Program-made: the position numbers and the translations under genes
DNA from: GCA-2687025 sp964473525
GTDB lineage: Bacteria > Poribacteria > WGA-4E > GCA-2687025
Direction of reading: 5' to 3'
Assembly (NCBI GenBank): GCA_964473525.1
Contig: CAYYPK010000016.1
Span: 81,915 to 145,914 of the forward strand
DNA length: 64,000 bases
Notes under the pieces: model-generated
Databases searched by the model: none
Seen by the model: only the letters and a program-made list of their open reading frames with translations
Told to the model about the DNA's origin: nothing
Part shown: piece after piece, positions 28,418 through 37,406 of the stretch
How the letters are laid out: each line of letters opens with the position of its first letter
Position numbering within the stretch: position 1 is the first letter of the stretch

Positions 28418-28524
28418 GTCATTCTGAGGAGCGACGCGACGGAGAATCTCAGCTTCCCACCAGGCCAGGAGACTCTCCCTCTCGCTTGTTGATGCCGTAC
28501 GGCACGCTCGTCCCTCAGAGTGAC
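28418..28524. repeat. REP/MITE-like element with 12-bp terminal inverted repeats
   Basis: GTCATTCTGAGG (28418-28429) and CCTCAGAGTGAC (28513-28524) are inverse copies with one mismatch, enclosing 83 bp that includes GGAGAATCTC. GTCATTCTGAG...GAATCTC sequences are a familiar dispersed intergenic repeat in several bacterial phyla. It lies in the 293-bp gap between the aminotransferase and the glycosidase-like gene; no other copy was noticed here. Confidence 0.6.
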
Positions 28525-28660
28525 CGACGGTCGGATGCCGCGCCATGCATGGTCATCACCTGTAGAGAATGCCCTCCCGCCTAGAGCCTTGCGGCCGAAG
28601 CCACGGGCAGCTATAGATGCGTCGGACGGCGTCGACGTCTCGCCGGAAGAGGAGCGCGCG

Positions 28661-30403
28661 ATGGACATTCCTGCCGGAAACCGAGGTCCGCTGCGTTTCA
28701 GCGCGTACGTGCCAGCGCAGGAAGTAAGCGCGCATCTCGCCGACGGGGAGGGACGGGCAGAGGCGCTGGCGCGCTTCCAGGCGAGCCAGGTGTCCCGCGT
28801 CTATCTGGACTGCCTCAGAGGGGGGCATACGCCCGACGAGACCGTCCTGACCGAGGCTCGGGAGTTCTTCACCGCGAGCGGGATAGATGTCGCGGCCGGG
28901 CTCACCCCGACGCGGGGTAGCGGTCGCGGATCGACGCACGGCAGGCACTGGCTCTGCTACACCAGCGAGGACACACGCCGGGAGCTCGCCGCCGTGTCGC
29001 GCTTCACCGCGCGGCATTTCGATCGCATCATCGTCGACGATTTCCTATGCACTCAGTGTCAGTGCGCGGAATGCGAGCGCGACCGAGGCGACAGGACGTG
29101 GGAGGAGTTCTACAACGATCTCATGGCGCGCGTCGCCCGCGAGTGCTTCATCGACCCCATCAAGGAGCAGAACCCCGACGCCCACGTCATCATCAAGTAC
29201 CCGCAGTGGTACGACCGGTTCCACAACTTCGGGTACGACGTCACACGGCATCCGTCATCGTTCGATGAGGTGTGGGCGGGCACGGAGATCCGCGACACGC
29301 GCGTCGAGTACGTCGTGCAGTACCAGGCGTTCGCCAACCACACGTGGCTTGGCTCGCTCTCCGGAGGTCGCATGGGCGGCGCGTGGTTCGACTTCATCAA
29401 CTGCTACCCCGAGATATACGTCGAGCAGGCTGTGCAGAGCATTCTCGCGGGCGCGCGCGAGCTGATCCGGTTCCACTACGGGCCGGAGCTCTTCGACCCA
29501 GAGAGCCCGTGTACCGCGGCTCTCATCGAGGCCATTCCGACGCTGACGGCGCTGGCCGAGGAACTAGACGACCGCGATCCCGACGGAGTTCTCTTCTACA
29601 AGCCACCCATGAGCGACGGGGGAGACGAAGCCTACCTCCCCGACTACCTTGGCATGCTGGGCCTACCCGTCGTACCGACGCACACGCTGCCGACGTCAGC
29701 GTCCGCGGTCTGCCTGGCGGCTCACGCCGCACGCGAGCCGGGGATCGTGACACGCGCCGCCGAGTTGGTGGAATCCGGGGCGACGCTGCTCCTGACGCCT
29801 GGGTTCATCCGTGCGCGCGCCGACGACACGCGCGTGCTGGATATGGCCGGGCTGGCGCATCCCGGCGTCGCGCCGTGCGACCTGTGGACGTTCCGGTTCG
29901 CCGTCGATGGGCAGTCGGCGTCAGGCGAGCAGCACGTGCGCTTCGCCTCCCGACTGCTGCCTACGACAGCGGAGACGCTCGCCGCGGCCGTCCATCCCGA
30001 CGGTGTCTCGCCCGTGCTCACGCAACACGCGGTCGGGGCGGGGCGGGTGGTGGTCTTCAGCGCCTCGACGTTCCGCTACCCCGCTGGTTCGGGCCGCGTC
30101 ACGAGCGCCGAGCCCGTGAGTCTCACGGGACTGCCTCAGCCCGTCGTGGACGGTCTGCGCTCCTGCGTGCTAGGCGACGGCCCCCAGGTCAGCGTGCGCT
30201 CGAGGGTGGGCGTGTACCGCTTCGGCGACCGTCTCGCTCTGACGAACTTCAACGATCAGGAGGCGCAGGCGCGCGTCGTTGGCGTCGCCGTCGAGCCGCG
30301 TGTCTCGTACCCGTCGAAGTCTGACGCCGCCAGCGCCGCCGGCGGGACGGTCGTCGTGGACATACCGCGTCGCGGATTCACGCTGCTGGCCACCAACGAG
30401 TAG
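28661..30403 (+). CDS. Putative TIM-barrel glycoside-hydrolase-like protein
   Basis: 580 residues from ATG 28661 (GAGGAG 7 nt upstream), no signal peptide. The first ~330 residues look like a barrel: FDRIIVDDFLCTQCQCAECE, then HVIIKYPQWYDRFHNFGYD, then MGGAWFDFINCYPE. The Asp-Asp pair and the cysteine cluster resemble unassigned glycosidase-like proteins of environmental genomes. The middle (ELVESGATLLLTPGFIRARA) resembles the ThuA/beta-galactosidase trimerisation-type domain, and the C-terminus is a beta-sandwich. Substrate unknown. Confidence 0.55.
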   Translation: MDIPAGNRGPLRFSAYVPAQEVSAHLADGEGRAEALARFQASQVSRVYLDCLRGGHTPDETVLTEAREFFTASGIDVAAGLTPTRGSGRGSTHGRHWLCYTSEDTRRELAAVSRFTARHFDRIIVDDFLCTQCQCAECERDRGDRTWEEFYNDLMARVARECFIDPIKEQNPDAHVIIKYPQWYDRFHNFGYDVTRHPSSFDEVWAGTEIRDTRVEYVVQYQAFANHTWLGSLSGGRMGGAWFDFINCYPEIYVEQAVQSILAGARELIRFHYGPELFDPESPCTAALIEAIPTLTALAEELDDRDPDGVLFYKPPMSDGGDEAYLPDYLGMLGLPVVPTHTLPTSASAVCLAAHAAREPGIVTRAAELVESGATLLLTPGFIRARADDTRVLDMAGLAHPGVAPCDLWTFRFAVDGQSASGEQHVRFASRLLPTTAETLAAAVHPDGVSPVLTQHAVGAGRVVVFSASTFRYPAGSGRVTSAEPVSLTGLPQPVVDGLRSCVLGDGPQVSVRSRVGVYRFGDRLALTNFNDQEAQARVVGVAVEPRVSYPSKSDAASAAGGTVVVDIPRRGFTLLATNE

Positions 30404-30427
30404 CGTCCGCCGTCGGCGCCGCGAACG

Positions 30428-30456
30428 TTGCCGATGGCGCATTTCTAGCCTACTGT
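30428..30456 (+). promoter_or_regulatory. Candidate sigma-70 promoter for the LamG-TPR-CRTAC1 operon
   Basis: TTGCCG (30428-30433), 17-nt spacer, TACTGT (30451-30456), ending about 50 bp before the LamG start. Plausible by sequence and position only. Confidence 0.4.
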
Positions 30457-30507
30457 GTTCGTGGCGCCGCCCGTATGTACGCGCGCTGCCCCAAAGGAGA
30501 AGACACG

Positions 30508-31278
30508 ATGACCCTATCCCGACTTCTGTCGCGCGCCGGCGTCGCCGGGCTGCTGCTGGCCGCGGCGACATGGACGGCCCACGCGGGCCTCGACGACGAC
30601 TCACTTGTTCTCTACCTATCCCTCGATGAAGACGGCGGCGGGACCGCGGCGGACAGCTCGCAATACGGCCACGATGGCGAACTGATCGGCGATCCGTCGT
30701 GGGTGCCCGGCCAGTCTGGGTCGGCGCTCCAGTTCGACGGTGGCCAGGGCCAGCACGTCGTCGTGCCGGTCACGGACATGCTCCAGTTGACGACCGCCTT
30801 CTCGGCAGTGTTCTGGGTGCAACGCGCCGAGGACCAACCCGCTGCGTGGAACTACATGATCGGCGCTGGCACGCTGAAGTGGGCGACGATCTTCAACACG
30901 GACCAGTCCGTCTACGTCTACTCCCGATCCGGCGGCGCGTGGGCGCAGGCCGCCAAGACGACCGCTCCCCTCACCACCGACTGGACCCACGTCGCGCTAA
31001 CGCACGATGTCGACGCCGACATCGTCATCTACTTCAACGGTGACCCCGCGTTCGAGGGCGCTGGGCCTCCAGAAGTCGACCCCATCGACGGGTCGATCAT
31101 GGTCGGCGCCCGGCATCCTGGCCAGGAGTTCTTCAGCGGCACGATCGATGAGGTGTTCCTGTTCAACCGCGCTATCACGGCCGACGAGGTGGCGAGCATT
31201 ATGGACGACGAGTTCCTGTCCGTCGATCCTGGCGGCAAGGCAGCCACCACGTGGGGCGCCATGAAGACGCTCCGGTAG
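30508..31278 (+). CDS. Exported LamG-domain protein with conserved C-terminal tail
   Basis: 256 residues. ATG at 30508 has AAAGGAG 8 nt upstream; the signal peptide contains AGVAGLLLAAATWTAHAG. One LamG domain: SLVLYLSLDEDGGGTAADSS, TDWTHVALTHDVDADIVIYF, and GTIDEVFLFNRAITADEVAS. The tail GGKAATTWGAMKTLR matches those of the LamG proteins at 12858 and 58537. It is first in a tight three-gene unit with the TPR protein (4 bp gap) and the CRTAC1-like protein. Probably binds glycan or another surface ligand outside the cell. Confidence 0.85.
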   Translation: MTLSRLLSRAGVAGLLLAAATWTAHAGLDDDSLVLYLSLDEDGGGTAADSSQYGHDGELIGDPSWVPGQSGSALQFDGGQGQHVVVPVTDMLQLTTAFSAVFWVQRAEDQPAAWNYMIGAGTLKWATIFNTDQSVYVYSRSGGAWAQAAKTTAPLTTDWTHVALTHDVDADIVIYFNGDPAFEGAGPPEVDPIDGSIMVGARHPGQEFFSGTIDEVFLFNRAITADEVASIMDDEFLSVDPGGKAATTWGAMKTLR

Positions 31279-31282
31279 CGGC

Positions 31283-32707
31283 GTGGCGAGCATCGCGCGG
31301 GCGCGCGCGGTTGCACTGGCGACGGCGATCCTGATCGCTCTTGCGGCGCGGCCAGCGGCGCTCCCGGACACTCCGGCCCCGCCGCGCTTCGAGGTAGGCC
31401 GCGAGCTGTTGGAACGGGGTGAGTACGCCGCCGTCCTTGCTCTGTCCCAGGACGCCGTCGCCGTAGCGCCGGACGATCCTCGCGGGTATGTGCTGATGGG
31501 CGCCGCCCACCTGGCGCTAGGGGAGCCCGGGCGCGCCCTGCCCCTGTACCTGGACGCTGCCCGTCTCGACGCCACCCTCGCGGAAGCGCACTACGGGGTG
31601 GCGGCGGCGCACACGGAGCTGGAGCAGTTTGCCGCCGCCATCGAGGCGTATCGTCGGGTCATCGACCTGCTACCCGACCATGCGGCCGCGCACCACGACC
31701 TTGGGGTCGCGCAGTCCCGTCTGAAGCTGTACGGGGCCGCGGGGGAGTCCTTCCGCCGCGCCATGTCGATCGACGCCACCAACGCCTGGCCCCACTTCAG
31801 CCTTGGCCGCGTCTTCCGCGCGCGCGGCGAATTCGACGAGGCAGCGGAGTCCTTTGCGCGCGCCCTGGCGCTGGACCCAGGACTCGTCGACGCCCACGAG
31901 GCCAGCGGCGCCCTTCACCTGGACGCTGGCCGTCCCGCCGAGGCCGTGGCCGCCTTCGTAAGGTCGGTCGAACTCGCGCCGGACAGGCCGGAGGCGCACT
32001 GCGGGTTGGCCAGGAGCCACGCCAAGCAAGGCGAGGCCGCGCTGGCGCTGGCGGCGTTTGGCCGCGCCATCGACCTGCGCCCAGACTACAGCGAGGCGTA
32101 CTATGGCCTCGCCCGTCTCCATCTCTCAGTCGGCGCCGAGATAGAGGCGCGGGCGGCCATGGCGCGATTCGAATCGCTCCGCAAGACGGACCCCCTGCTC
32201 GCGAAGGCGGCCCTCAACGCAAAGGCGCGCCCGGACGACCCGGCAAGCCACAACAACGTCGGCGTTGTGTACGCGGCGCGTGGCCGCTACGACCTTGCGG
32301 CGGATGCCTACCAACGGGCGGTAGCGTTGGACCCGACCTCCGCTGCCGCGCTACACAACCGCGGCGTCGCTCTTGGCAAGCTCGGGCATCGCGAGGAGGC
32401 CATCGCGGTATACGCGCGCGCGCTCGCCGTCGATGCCAGCCTCGCGGCCTCGCACAACAACCTGGCGATGCTGCTCGCCGAGGACGACGGGCAACTGGAC
32501 GCTTCCTTAGCACACGCGCGAGAAGCCACACGCCTACGCCCTGACTCAGCCAACTACCACGACACCCTCGCGTCCGTGCATCTGCGCCGTGGCGAGTTCC
32601 TCCCAGCGCTCGTGGCGGCCAAGCGCGCCACGGAGCTCGACCCGGACGACCAGGACATCCGCCAGACGCTGAACCGCGCGCTCGCGACCGGGCCCGTGGC
32701 GCCGTGA
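31283..32707 (+). CDS. TPR-repeat protein, exported
   Basis: 474 residues. A hydrophobic N-terminus (AVALATAILIALAARPAALP) acts as signal or anchor; the rest is about eleven tetratricopeptide repeats, for example AEAHYGVAAAHTELEQFAAA and SHNNVGVVYAARGRYDLAAD. TPRs form protein-binding superhelices. GTG at 31283 lies 4 bp after the LamG stop, and its TGA overlaps the GTG of the next gene (GTGA). TPR plus CRTAC1/ASPIC-UnbV pairs are common in Planctomycetes, Acidobacteria and relatives, but their role is not established. Confidence 0.88.
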   Translation: MASIARARAVALATAILIALAARPAALPDTPAPPRFEVGRELLERGEYAAVLALSQDAVAVAPDDPRGYVLMGAAHLALGEPGRALPLYLDAARLDATLAEAHYGVAAAHTELEQFAAAIEAYRRVIDLLPDHAAAHHDLGVAQSRLKLYGAAGESFRRAMSIDATNAWPHFSLGRVFRARGEFDEAAESFARALALDPGLVDAHEASGALHLDAGRPAEAVAAFVRSVELAPDRPEAHCGLARSHAKQGEAALALAAFGRAIDLRPDYSEAYYGLARLHLSVGAEIEARAAMARFESLRKTDPLLAKAALNAKARPDDPASHNNVGVVYAARGRYDLAADAYQRAVALDPTSAAALHNRGVALGKLGHREEAIAVYARALAVDASLAASHNNLAMLLAEDDGQLDASLAHAREATRLRPDSANYHDTLASVHLRRGEFLPALVAAKRATELDPDDQDIRQTLNRALATGPVAP

Positions 32708-34365
32708 GGATAGCTGCCCTCGCTCTAGCGTGCCTCGTAGTCGGCGTGACGCGACTGACCGTGTCGGCTCAGGTCACCTACGTCGACATCACCGATGAGG
32801 CAGGCATCCGGTTCCGGCACGTGGACGGGCGAAGCGGACGGAAGTACCTCCCCGAGACGCTGGGATCCGGGGCGGCGTTCCTGGACTATGACGGCGACGG
32901 CGATGTCGACCTCTATGTCGTGAACGCAGCCGACCTGCCCGGCAGCGTGACGGCCCCAGCGCCCACGAACGCCCTCTACCGCAACGACGGCGCCGGTGCC
33001 TTCGAGGACGTCACGACGCTCGCGGGCGTTGGTCACACCGGGTACGGCGTGGGCTGCGCCGTCGCCGACTACGACAACGACGGCGACCCGGACATCTACG
33101 TGACCAACCTCGGCCGCAACGTACTGTATCGGAACGACGGCGCCGGCGCGTTCACGGATGTCACGGCGCGAGCGGGTGTGGGGGACGACCGCTGGGGCGC
33201 GAGCTGCGCCTTCCTCGACTACGACGGCGACGGCCTCCTGGACCTCTTCGTCGTCAACTACATGCGCTTCTCGACCAAGGGGCATGCGACACACTTGACG
33301 AAGGGGCTGCCGACCTACGCCAGCCCCGTGGACCAGGTCGGGGGCGTGAGCTTCGCGAATGAACCCGACCTGCTGTACCGGAACAACGGCGATGGGACGT
33401 TCCAGGACGTCTCGACGGAGGCGGGCATCACCATCAAGGGACTTGGGCTCGCCGTTGCCGTTGGCGACATGGACGACGACGGCGACCCCGACCTGCACGT
33501 CGCGAACGACATGGAGCCCGACACGCTCTATCGCAACAACGGCGACGGCACGTTCACGGACGTGGCGCCGTTCGCCGGCGTGGCGTACGACCAACACGGC
33601 ATGCCCGGCAGCGGCATGGGCGCCAGTTTCGGCGACCTCGACGGCGACGGCCGCCTGGACCTCGTCGTCAGCAACGCGGCGTCCGCGCCCGCGTTGGTTT
33701 TCCACAACGAGGGTCTGGCGATGTTCTCGGACGTCTCCTTCTCGTCTGGCGTGGGCCAGCCGACGCTTCCCCGTTTCCAGTGGGCGGTAGAGCTGCTCGA
33801 CGCGGACAATGACGGCCTCACGGACATCTACATCGCCAGCGGACATCTACAGGACAACATCGGGCGCTTCTCGGACGAGACCTACCGACAGTCCGACCAG
33901 CTGCTAAGGGGCATCGGCGGCGGCGCCTTCGTCGATGCCTCTGCGGAAACAGGCGTGGCCGCCGCCACGAACGACGTCTCGCGCGCCGTGGCCGCCGCTG
34001 ACATCGACAACGACGGAGACATCGACCTCTTCCTCAACAACTCGAACCAGAGAGCGAAGCTGCTGCGGAACGACGGGGGGAACAGCGCGAACTGGCTGAT
34101 GCTCCGCCTGGCTGGCGCGGTAGGCTCTCGCGACGGATTGGGCTCGCGCGTCCGTGTCGTGGCCGGTGGCGCGTCGCAGGTGAAGGAATGCCGCAGCGGG
34201 TCAGGCTACCTCTCACGGAGCGACCCGCGGCTGCACTTCGGCCTAGGACGCCACGCCGTCGCGGAGCTGGTCGAAGTGCGCTGGCCCAGCGGTGTGGTGA
34301 CGGCGCTACACGACGTCGAGGCCCGGCAGACCATCGTCCTACGAGAGCCGAGCGGCGTCCGGTGA
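32704..34365 (+). CDS. CRTAC1-family FG-GAP/ASPIC-UnbV protein, exported
   Basis: 553 residues with a signal peptide (RIAALALACLVVGVTRLTVS). About seven FG-GAP/VCBS blades carry calcium-binding D-x-D-x-D-G loops (LDYDGDGDVDLYVVN, ADYDNDGDPDIYVTN, GDLDGDGRLDLVVSN, ADIDNDGDIDLFLNN). The C-terminal ~90 residues are an ASPIC/UnbV domain (GLGSRVRVVAGGASQVKECR; LHFGLGRHAVAELVEVRWPS). Likely a secreted calcium-stabilised beta-propeller. Its GTG start overlaps the stop of the TPR gene, indicating coupled translation. Confidence 0.9.
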   Translation: MRIAALALACLVVGVTRLTVSAQVTYVDITDEAGIRFRHVDGRSGRKYLPETLGSGAAFLDYDGDGDVDLYVVNAADLPGSVTAPAPTNALYRNDGAGAFEDVTTLAGVGHTGYGVGCAVADYDNDGDPDIYVTNLGRNVLYRNDGAGAFTDVTARAGVGDDRWGASCAFLDYDGDGLLDLFVVNYMRFSTKGHATHLTKGLPTYASPVDQVGGVSFANEPDLLYRNNGDGTFQDVSTEAGITIKGLGLAVAVGDMDDDGDPDLHVANDMEPDTLYRNNGDGTFTDVAPFAGVAYDQHGMPGSGMGASFGDLDGDGRLDLVVSNAASAPALVFHNEGLAMFSDVSFSSGVGQPTLPRFQWAVELLDADNDGLTDIYIASGHLQDNIGRFSDETYRQSDQLLRGIGGGAFVDASAETGVAAATNDVSRAVAAADIDNDGDIDLFLNNSNQRAKLLRNDGGNSANWLMLRLAGAVGSRDGLGSRVRVVAGGASQVKECRSGSGYLSRSDPRLHFGLGRHAVAELVEVRWPSGVVTALHDVEARQTIVLREPSGVR

Positions 34366-34450
34366 GGCAATCGCTCAGAACCACATCTCGCCGCCCGCGA
34401 GGGGCTATACTGTGGCGGCGCCGACACCACCGTCCGGGGAGCTACCGTCC

Positions 34451-34999
34451 ATGATTGCCCGAAGCTTGCCGTTCATCGCCCTTCTCATCGCGACGTTGGT
34501 GAGCGCGTGCGCTTGCCCGTCGCCCACCACCCGCGCGCTGCGCAACGGCTCGTACCTGATCGACGGCGAGATAGTCCAACTCACCGAGGCGGAATACCGT
34601 CAGGCGTACGCGGACGACTCCGCGATGGAGAGGGTCGTGCGTCTCGGGGACATCGTCGAGCAGGGCGACCTGGACGGACAAGACGGCAAGGACGCGGTCG
34701 TCGTGTTGGTGGACGACGGTGGCGGCTCCGGCACGTTCTACCACCTTGCCGTGCTGCTGCGTCGGGGTGGGACGCTCGAGAACGTCTCCACGCAGCTCCT
34801 CGGCGACCGCATCCTCATCCAGAGCGTCGCGATCGACGACGCCGCGCACGGCATAACGGTGCACGCCCTCGTGCGCGAGGAGGGCGCCGCGATGACGGCG
34901 ACGCCGGAGGTCCAGGTAGCCATGCGGTACGTTGTCATCGACGACCGCATCTCGCCGGTGCGGCGCTCCGTCACTAGCCCACTCAATTCCACCCAGTAG
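34451..34999 (+). CDS. Small lipoprotein of unknown function
   Basis: 182 residues. ATG at 34451 with GGGGAG about 9 nt upstream. The signal ends in a lipobox (LIATLVSACACPSP). The mature domain (ALRNGSYLIDGEIVQLTEAE; QGDLDGQDGKDAVVVLVDDG; GTFYHLAVLLRRGGTLENVS) resembles an uncharacterised group of lipoproteins that begin with LRNA-Y-type motifs. TATACT at 34406-34411 could be its -10. Function unknown. Confidence 0.72.
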   Translation: MIARSLPFIALLIATLVSACACPSPTTRALRNGSYLIDGEIVQLTEAEYRQAYADDSAMERVVRLGDIVEQGDLDGQDGKDAVVVLVDDGGGSGTFYHLAVLLRRGGTLENVSTQLLGDRILIQSVAIDDAAHGITVHALVREEGAAMTATPEVQVAMRYVVIDDRISPVRRSVTSPLNSTQ

Positions 35000-35054
35000 C
35001 CGAGATCGCGCGCGGTTCATGGTGCGCGGCCCCGCATCCAGGGATCACCTCTCG

Positions 35055-36209
35055 ATGAGACTCATCAAGCCACTGCCGGACCCGTTCCTTACGGACGATG
35101 GGCGTGTGTCGACTCCGCCGGAGTGGTCGCGGCATCGCGAGAGCATCAAGCGAACCATGCTGGATGTTCAGTACGGCACGATGCCCGGGCCGCCAGACCG
35201 AGTGGCGGTCACCGTCGCGGAGGAAGCGCCGACGCGGGAGGGTCACACTGAGCAGGTCGTCTCCTTCGTATTCGCGCCTCGCGGCGACCGCCCCGATGTG
35301 TCGTTCGGCATGGACGCGGTCGTGCGGCGGCCTTCGGCGTCGGCGGCCAGCGCGCGGCGCGGCGCGGTCGACGGGTTCGGCGACGGCGGGCTCCCGACGC
35401 TCATCTACGTCGGCGGGGGGAACTTCCCGCTGCTGCTAGACGCCGGGTACATGATCGTCAGCTTCGAGAACAACCAGATCGAGCCGATGGAGATGGGCCG
35501 GCCCATGGTCGGCGTCGCGCGGGAGGCGTACGAGATGGTCGACCCCGGCGCCTATTCCTGGGGGTCCGTCAGCGCGTGGGCGTGGGGCGCCCTGCGGCTA
35601 GTAGACTACGCCGCCACACTCGACGAGGTGGACTCGTCTCGCCTGCTCATCTCAGGCCACTCGCGCAACGGCAAGACGGCGCTGCTCGCGGGCGCGCTGG
35701 ATGAACGCATCGCCCTCGTGAATCCCGCCGGATCAGGCTGCGCGGGCGCGGGGTCGTACCTCGCGCTGGACACCGGATGCGAGGATCTCGCGGCGTTGAC
35801 CAGCCGCGAGCGCTGGTGGGCCTGGACCCACGCCGACTTCGAACACTGGGCGGGCCGGGAGGCGGAGCTGCCGTTCGATCAGCACTTCCTCATGGGCCTC
35901 GTGGCGCCGAGGCCGCTGCTGAGAACAGAGGGGTCAGCCGACGCATGGGCGAATCCCGCCGGAACGTGCGCCGCGTTCCTGGCGACGCAGCCGGTGTACG
36001 ATGTCCTCGGCGCTTCCGACGCTAACGGCATTTGCGTGCGCGACGGTGGCCATTTCCAGGGCGACGAGGACATCGACGCTCTCCGGGAGTTCGCCGACTG
36101 GCATCTGTACGGCGTTCCGCCGACCCGCGACTTCGACGCGGTTCCATACGACGATGGCGTATTCAGCGAATGCTTCCCATGGTCGACTCCCGCTGGTGAC
36201 GGAGGCTGA
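35055..36209 (+). CDS. CE15/acetyl-xylan-esterase-like alpha/beta hydrolase
   Basis: 384 residues. The nucleophile elbow GHSRNGKTALLAGALDERIA and the following NPAGSGCAGAGSYLALDTG match CE15 glucuronoyl esterases (usual motif GxSRxGK), with a late histidine in VRDGGHFQGDEDIDAL. CE15 enzymes cut the ester between lignin and glucuronoxylan; marine relatives may act on other uronate esters. There is no signal peptide, which is unusual for CE15, and a ~90-residue N-terminal part precedes the hydrolase core. ATG at 35055. The PhyH gene starts 5 bp after its stop, so they form an operon. Confidence 0.75.
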   Translation: MRLIKPLPDPFLTDDGRVSTPPEWSRHRESIKRTMLDVQYGTMPGPPDRVAVTVAEEAPTREGHTEQVVSFVFAPRGDRPDVSFGMDAVVRRPSASAASARRGAVDGFGDGGLPTLIYVGGGNFPLLLDAGYMIVSFENNQIEPMEMGRPMVGVAREAYEMVDPGAYSWGSVSAWAWGALRLVDYAATLDEVDSSRLLISGHSRNGKTALLAGALDERIALVNPAGSGCAGAGSYLALDTGCEDLAALTSRERWWAWTHADFEHWAGREAELPFDQHFLMGLVAPRPLLRTEGSADAWANPAGTCAAFLATQPVYDVLGASDANGICVRDGGHFQGDEDIDALREFADWHLYGVPPTRDFDAVPYDDGVFSECFPWSTPAGDGG

Positions 36210-36214
36210 CACCG

Positions 36215-37018
36215 ATGGGTACACCCGCGCGTGACGTCACCAAGTCGGAGCGGTTCTTCTTCGACACCAACGGCTATCTCGTTCTGCGGGACTTCCTCCC
36301 TGGCGCCCTCGTCGAGCGCCTTCTGACGACCTGCCTGCGCGTTGCGGAGGAACGCCGCGAGAAGGAGCGTGAAGGCGCGCCGCAGACGGGCATGACGCAC
36401 GTCGACGGGGAGAACACGCGGTACTTCTACATCCTCGACGACGACCCGCTGTTCCTCGACATGCTGACGTACGCGCCGCTCATGCCGTATCTCACGGGAC
36501 TGCTCAACGCCAAGCCGCACCACCACGCCTCCGACGTCATCATCGAGCGCGGTTTGCACGACCGTGGCATGGGGTGGCATCTGGACGGGCACGACGACGG
36601 ATACCGCCTGTTCGGGACGCCCATCCCGTTGCTGCAGCTCAAGGTGGGGTACTACCTGACGGACATGACGGAGCCGGATCAGGGCAATCTGTGCGTTGTC
36701 CCGGGCAGTCACAAGGCTGCCGTCGATCCGGACGCGGACGACTTACAGAACGGCGAGCTGTTCGAAGGAGCCATGCAGGTCTGCGCGCCGGCCGGAACCG
36801 CGATCTTCTTCCACAACGCGCTGTGGCATTCGGCAGGGCCACTCAGGCGCGAGGACGGCGGTCGCGTCATCGCGTACTACGCCTACGAGCATCCGTGGAT
36901 GATCGCGTCAGCCGAACACTGGGGTTATTCGCAGGCGTTCTACAACCGGCTGGACCCCGAGCAGCGGAGTTTCTTCCACGGCTTCGTCTTCGATCCGCCG
37001 GAGCATCGGTGGGGCTAG
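36215..37018 (+). CDS. Phytanoyl-CoA dioxygenase (PhyH)-family Fe(II)/2-oxoglutarate oxygenase
   Basis: 267 residues. The 2-His-1-Asp facial triad is visible: WHLDGHDDG (HxD) and, later, IFFHNALWHSAGP (distal His), followed by RVIAYYAYEH with the Arg expected to bind 2-oxoglutarate. LCVVPGSHKAAV is the usual PhyH strand. These enzymes hydroxylate diverse small molecules and are strongly expanded in Poribacteria and Latescibacteria. ATG at 36215 with GGAGG upstream, coupled to the CE15-like gene, so the substrate may be a sugar or uronate derivative (inference). Its stop overlaps the end of the convergent mini-gene. Confidence 0.88.
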   Translation: MGTPARDVTKSERFFFDTNGYLVLRDFLPGALVERLLTTCLRVAEERREKEREGAPQTGMTHVDGENTRYFYILDDDPLFLDMLTYAPLMPYLTGLLNAKPHHHASDVIIERGLHDRGMGWHLDGHDDGYRLFGTPIPLLQLKVGYYLTDMTEPDQGNLCVVPGSHKAAVDPDADDLQNGELFEGAMQVCAPAGTAIFFHNALWHSAGPLRREDGGRVIAYYAYEHPWMIASAEHWGYSQAFYNRLDPEQRSFFHGFVFDPPEHRWG

Positions 37019-37261
37019 GCGCCGTCGTCGGGACTGGGCAGCGCCGCCTGCCGCACGTCTTCGATCATGAATATCAGGTCCGCGACTTGCCTCCATGTCC
37101 TCGCGCAGGGCGGCGACTTCCGCGCGCAACGCCTCGATGTCCGCCGCCGGCAGATCGTGGCTCCTGCGACGCGCTTCGATCACCATTTTGACGATGACGA
37201 TGGGTGTGCCGAAGACGGCGAGTATCGACAGGATGGAGACGACTGCGACCCAGAACGGCAT
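37015..37261 (-). pseudogene. PspB-like small membrane protein, frameshifted (paralogue of 38407-38652)
   Basis: ATG at 37261 (AAAGGG upstream) encodes a membrane helix (MPFWVAVVSILSILAVFGTP then IVIVKMVIEARRR) and a coiled coil (ADIEALRAEVAALREDMEAS). Near 37085 the original frame runs on into unrelated Arg-rich sequence, while a shifted frame gives ADLIFMIEDVRQAALPSPDD and stops at 37015. This matches the end of the paralogue at 38407 (YADITLMLEDMRRDALPPAD) residue for residue. Adding two bases (or removing one) near 37082-37087 restores an ~82-residue protein. Helix, basic segment and coiled coil in that order resemble PspB. Confidence 0.6.
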
Positions 37262-37406
37262 GGGTTCCCTTTCACAGGAAGGTCGGCGGCCGCCGGTGGC
37301 GGCGCTCGCAGTCTACCGCACGGCAGCCTGCTAGCAAACCCGCTTCGCTTGACGCGCAGCCGCGTAGGTACGCACCCCCCAACGTTCAGCAGAGAAAGGA
37401 CAACGA

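Noticed and set aside
29272..30324. 350-codon plus-strand frame inside the glycosidase-like gene
   Set aside because: Arg/Gly-rich shadow in the +2 frame without any domain.
32725..33846. 373-codon minus-strand frame over the CRTAC1 gene
   Set aside because: Shadow of repeated Asp-rich FG-GAP loops, read in reverse as Val/Ala/Arg-rich sequence.
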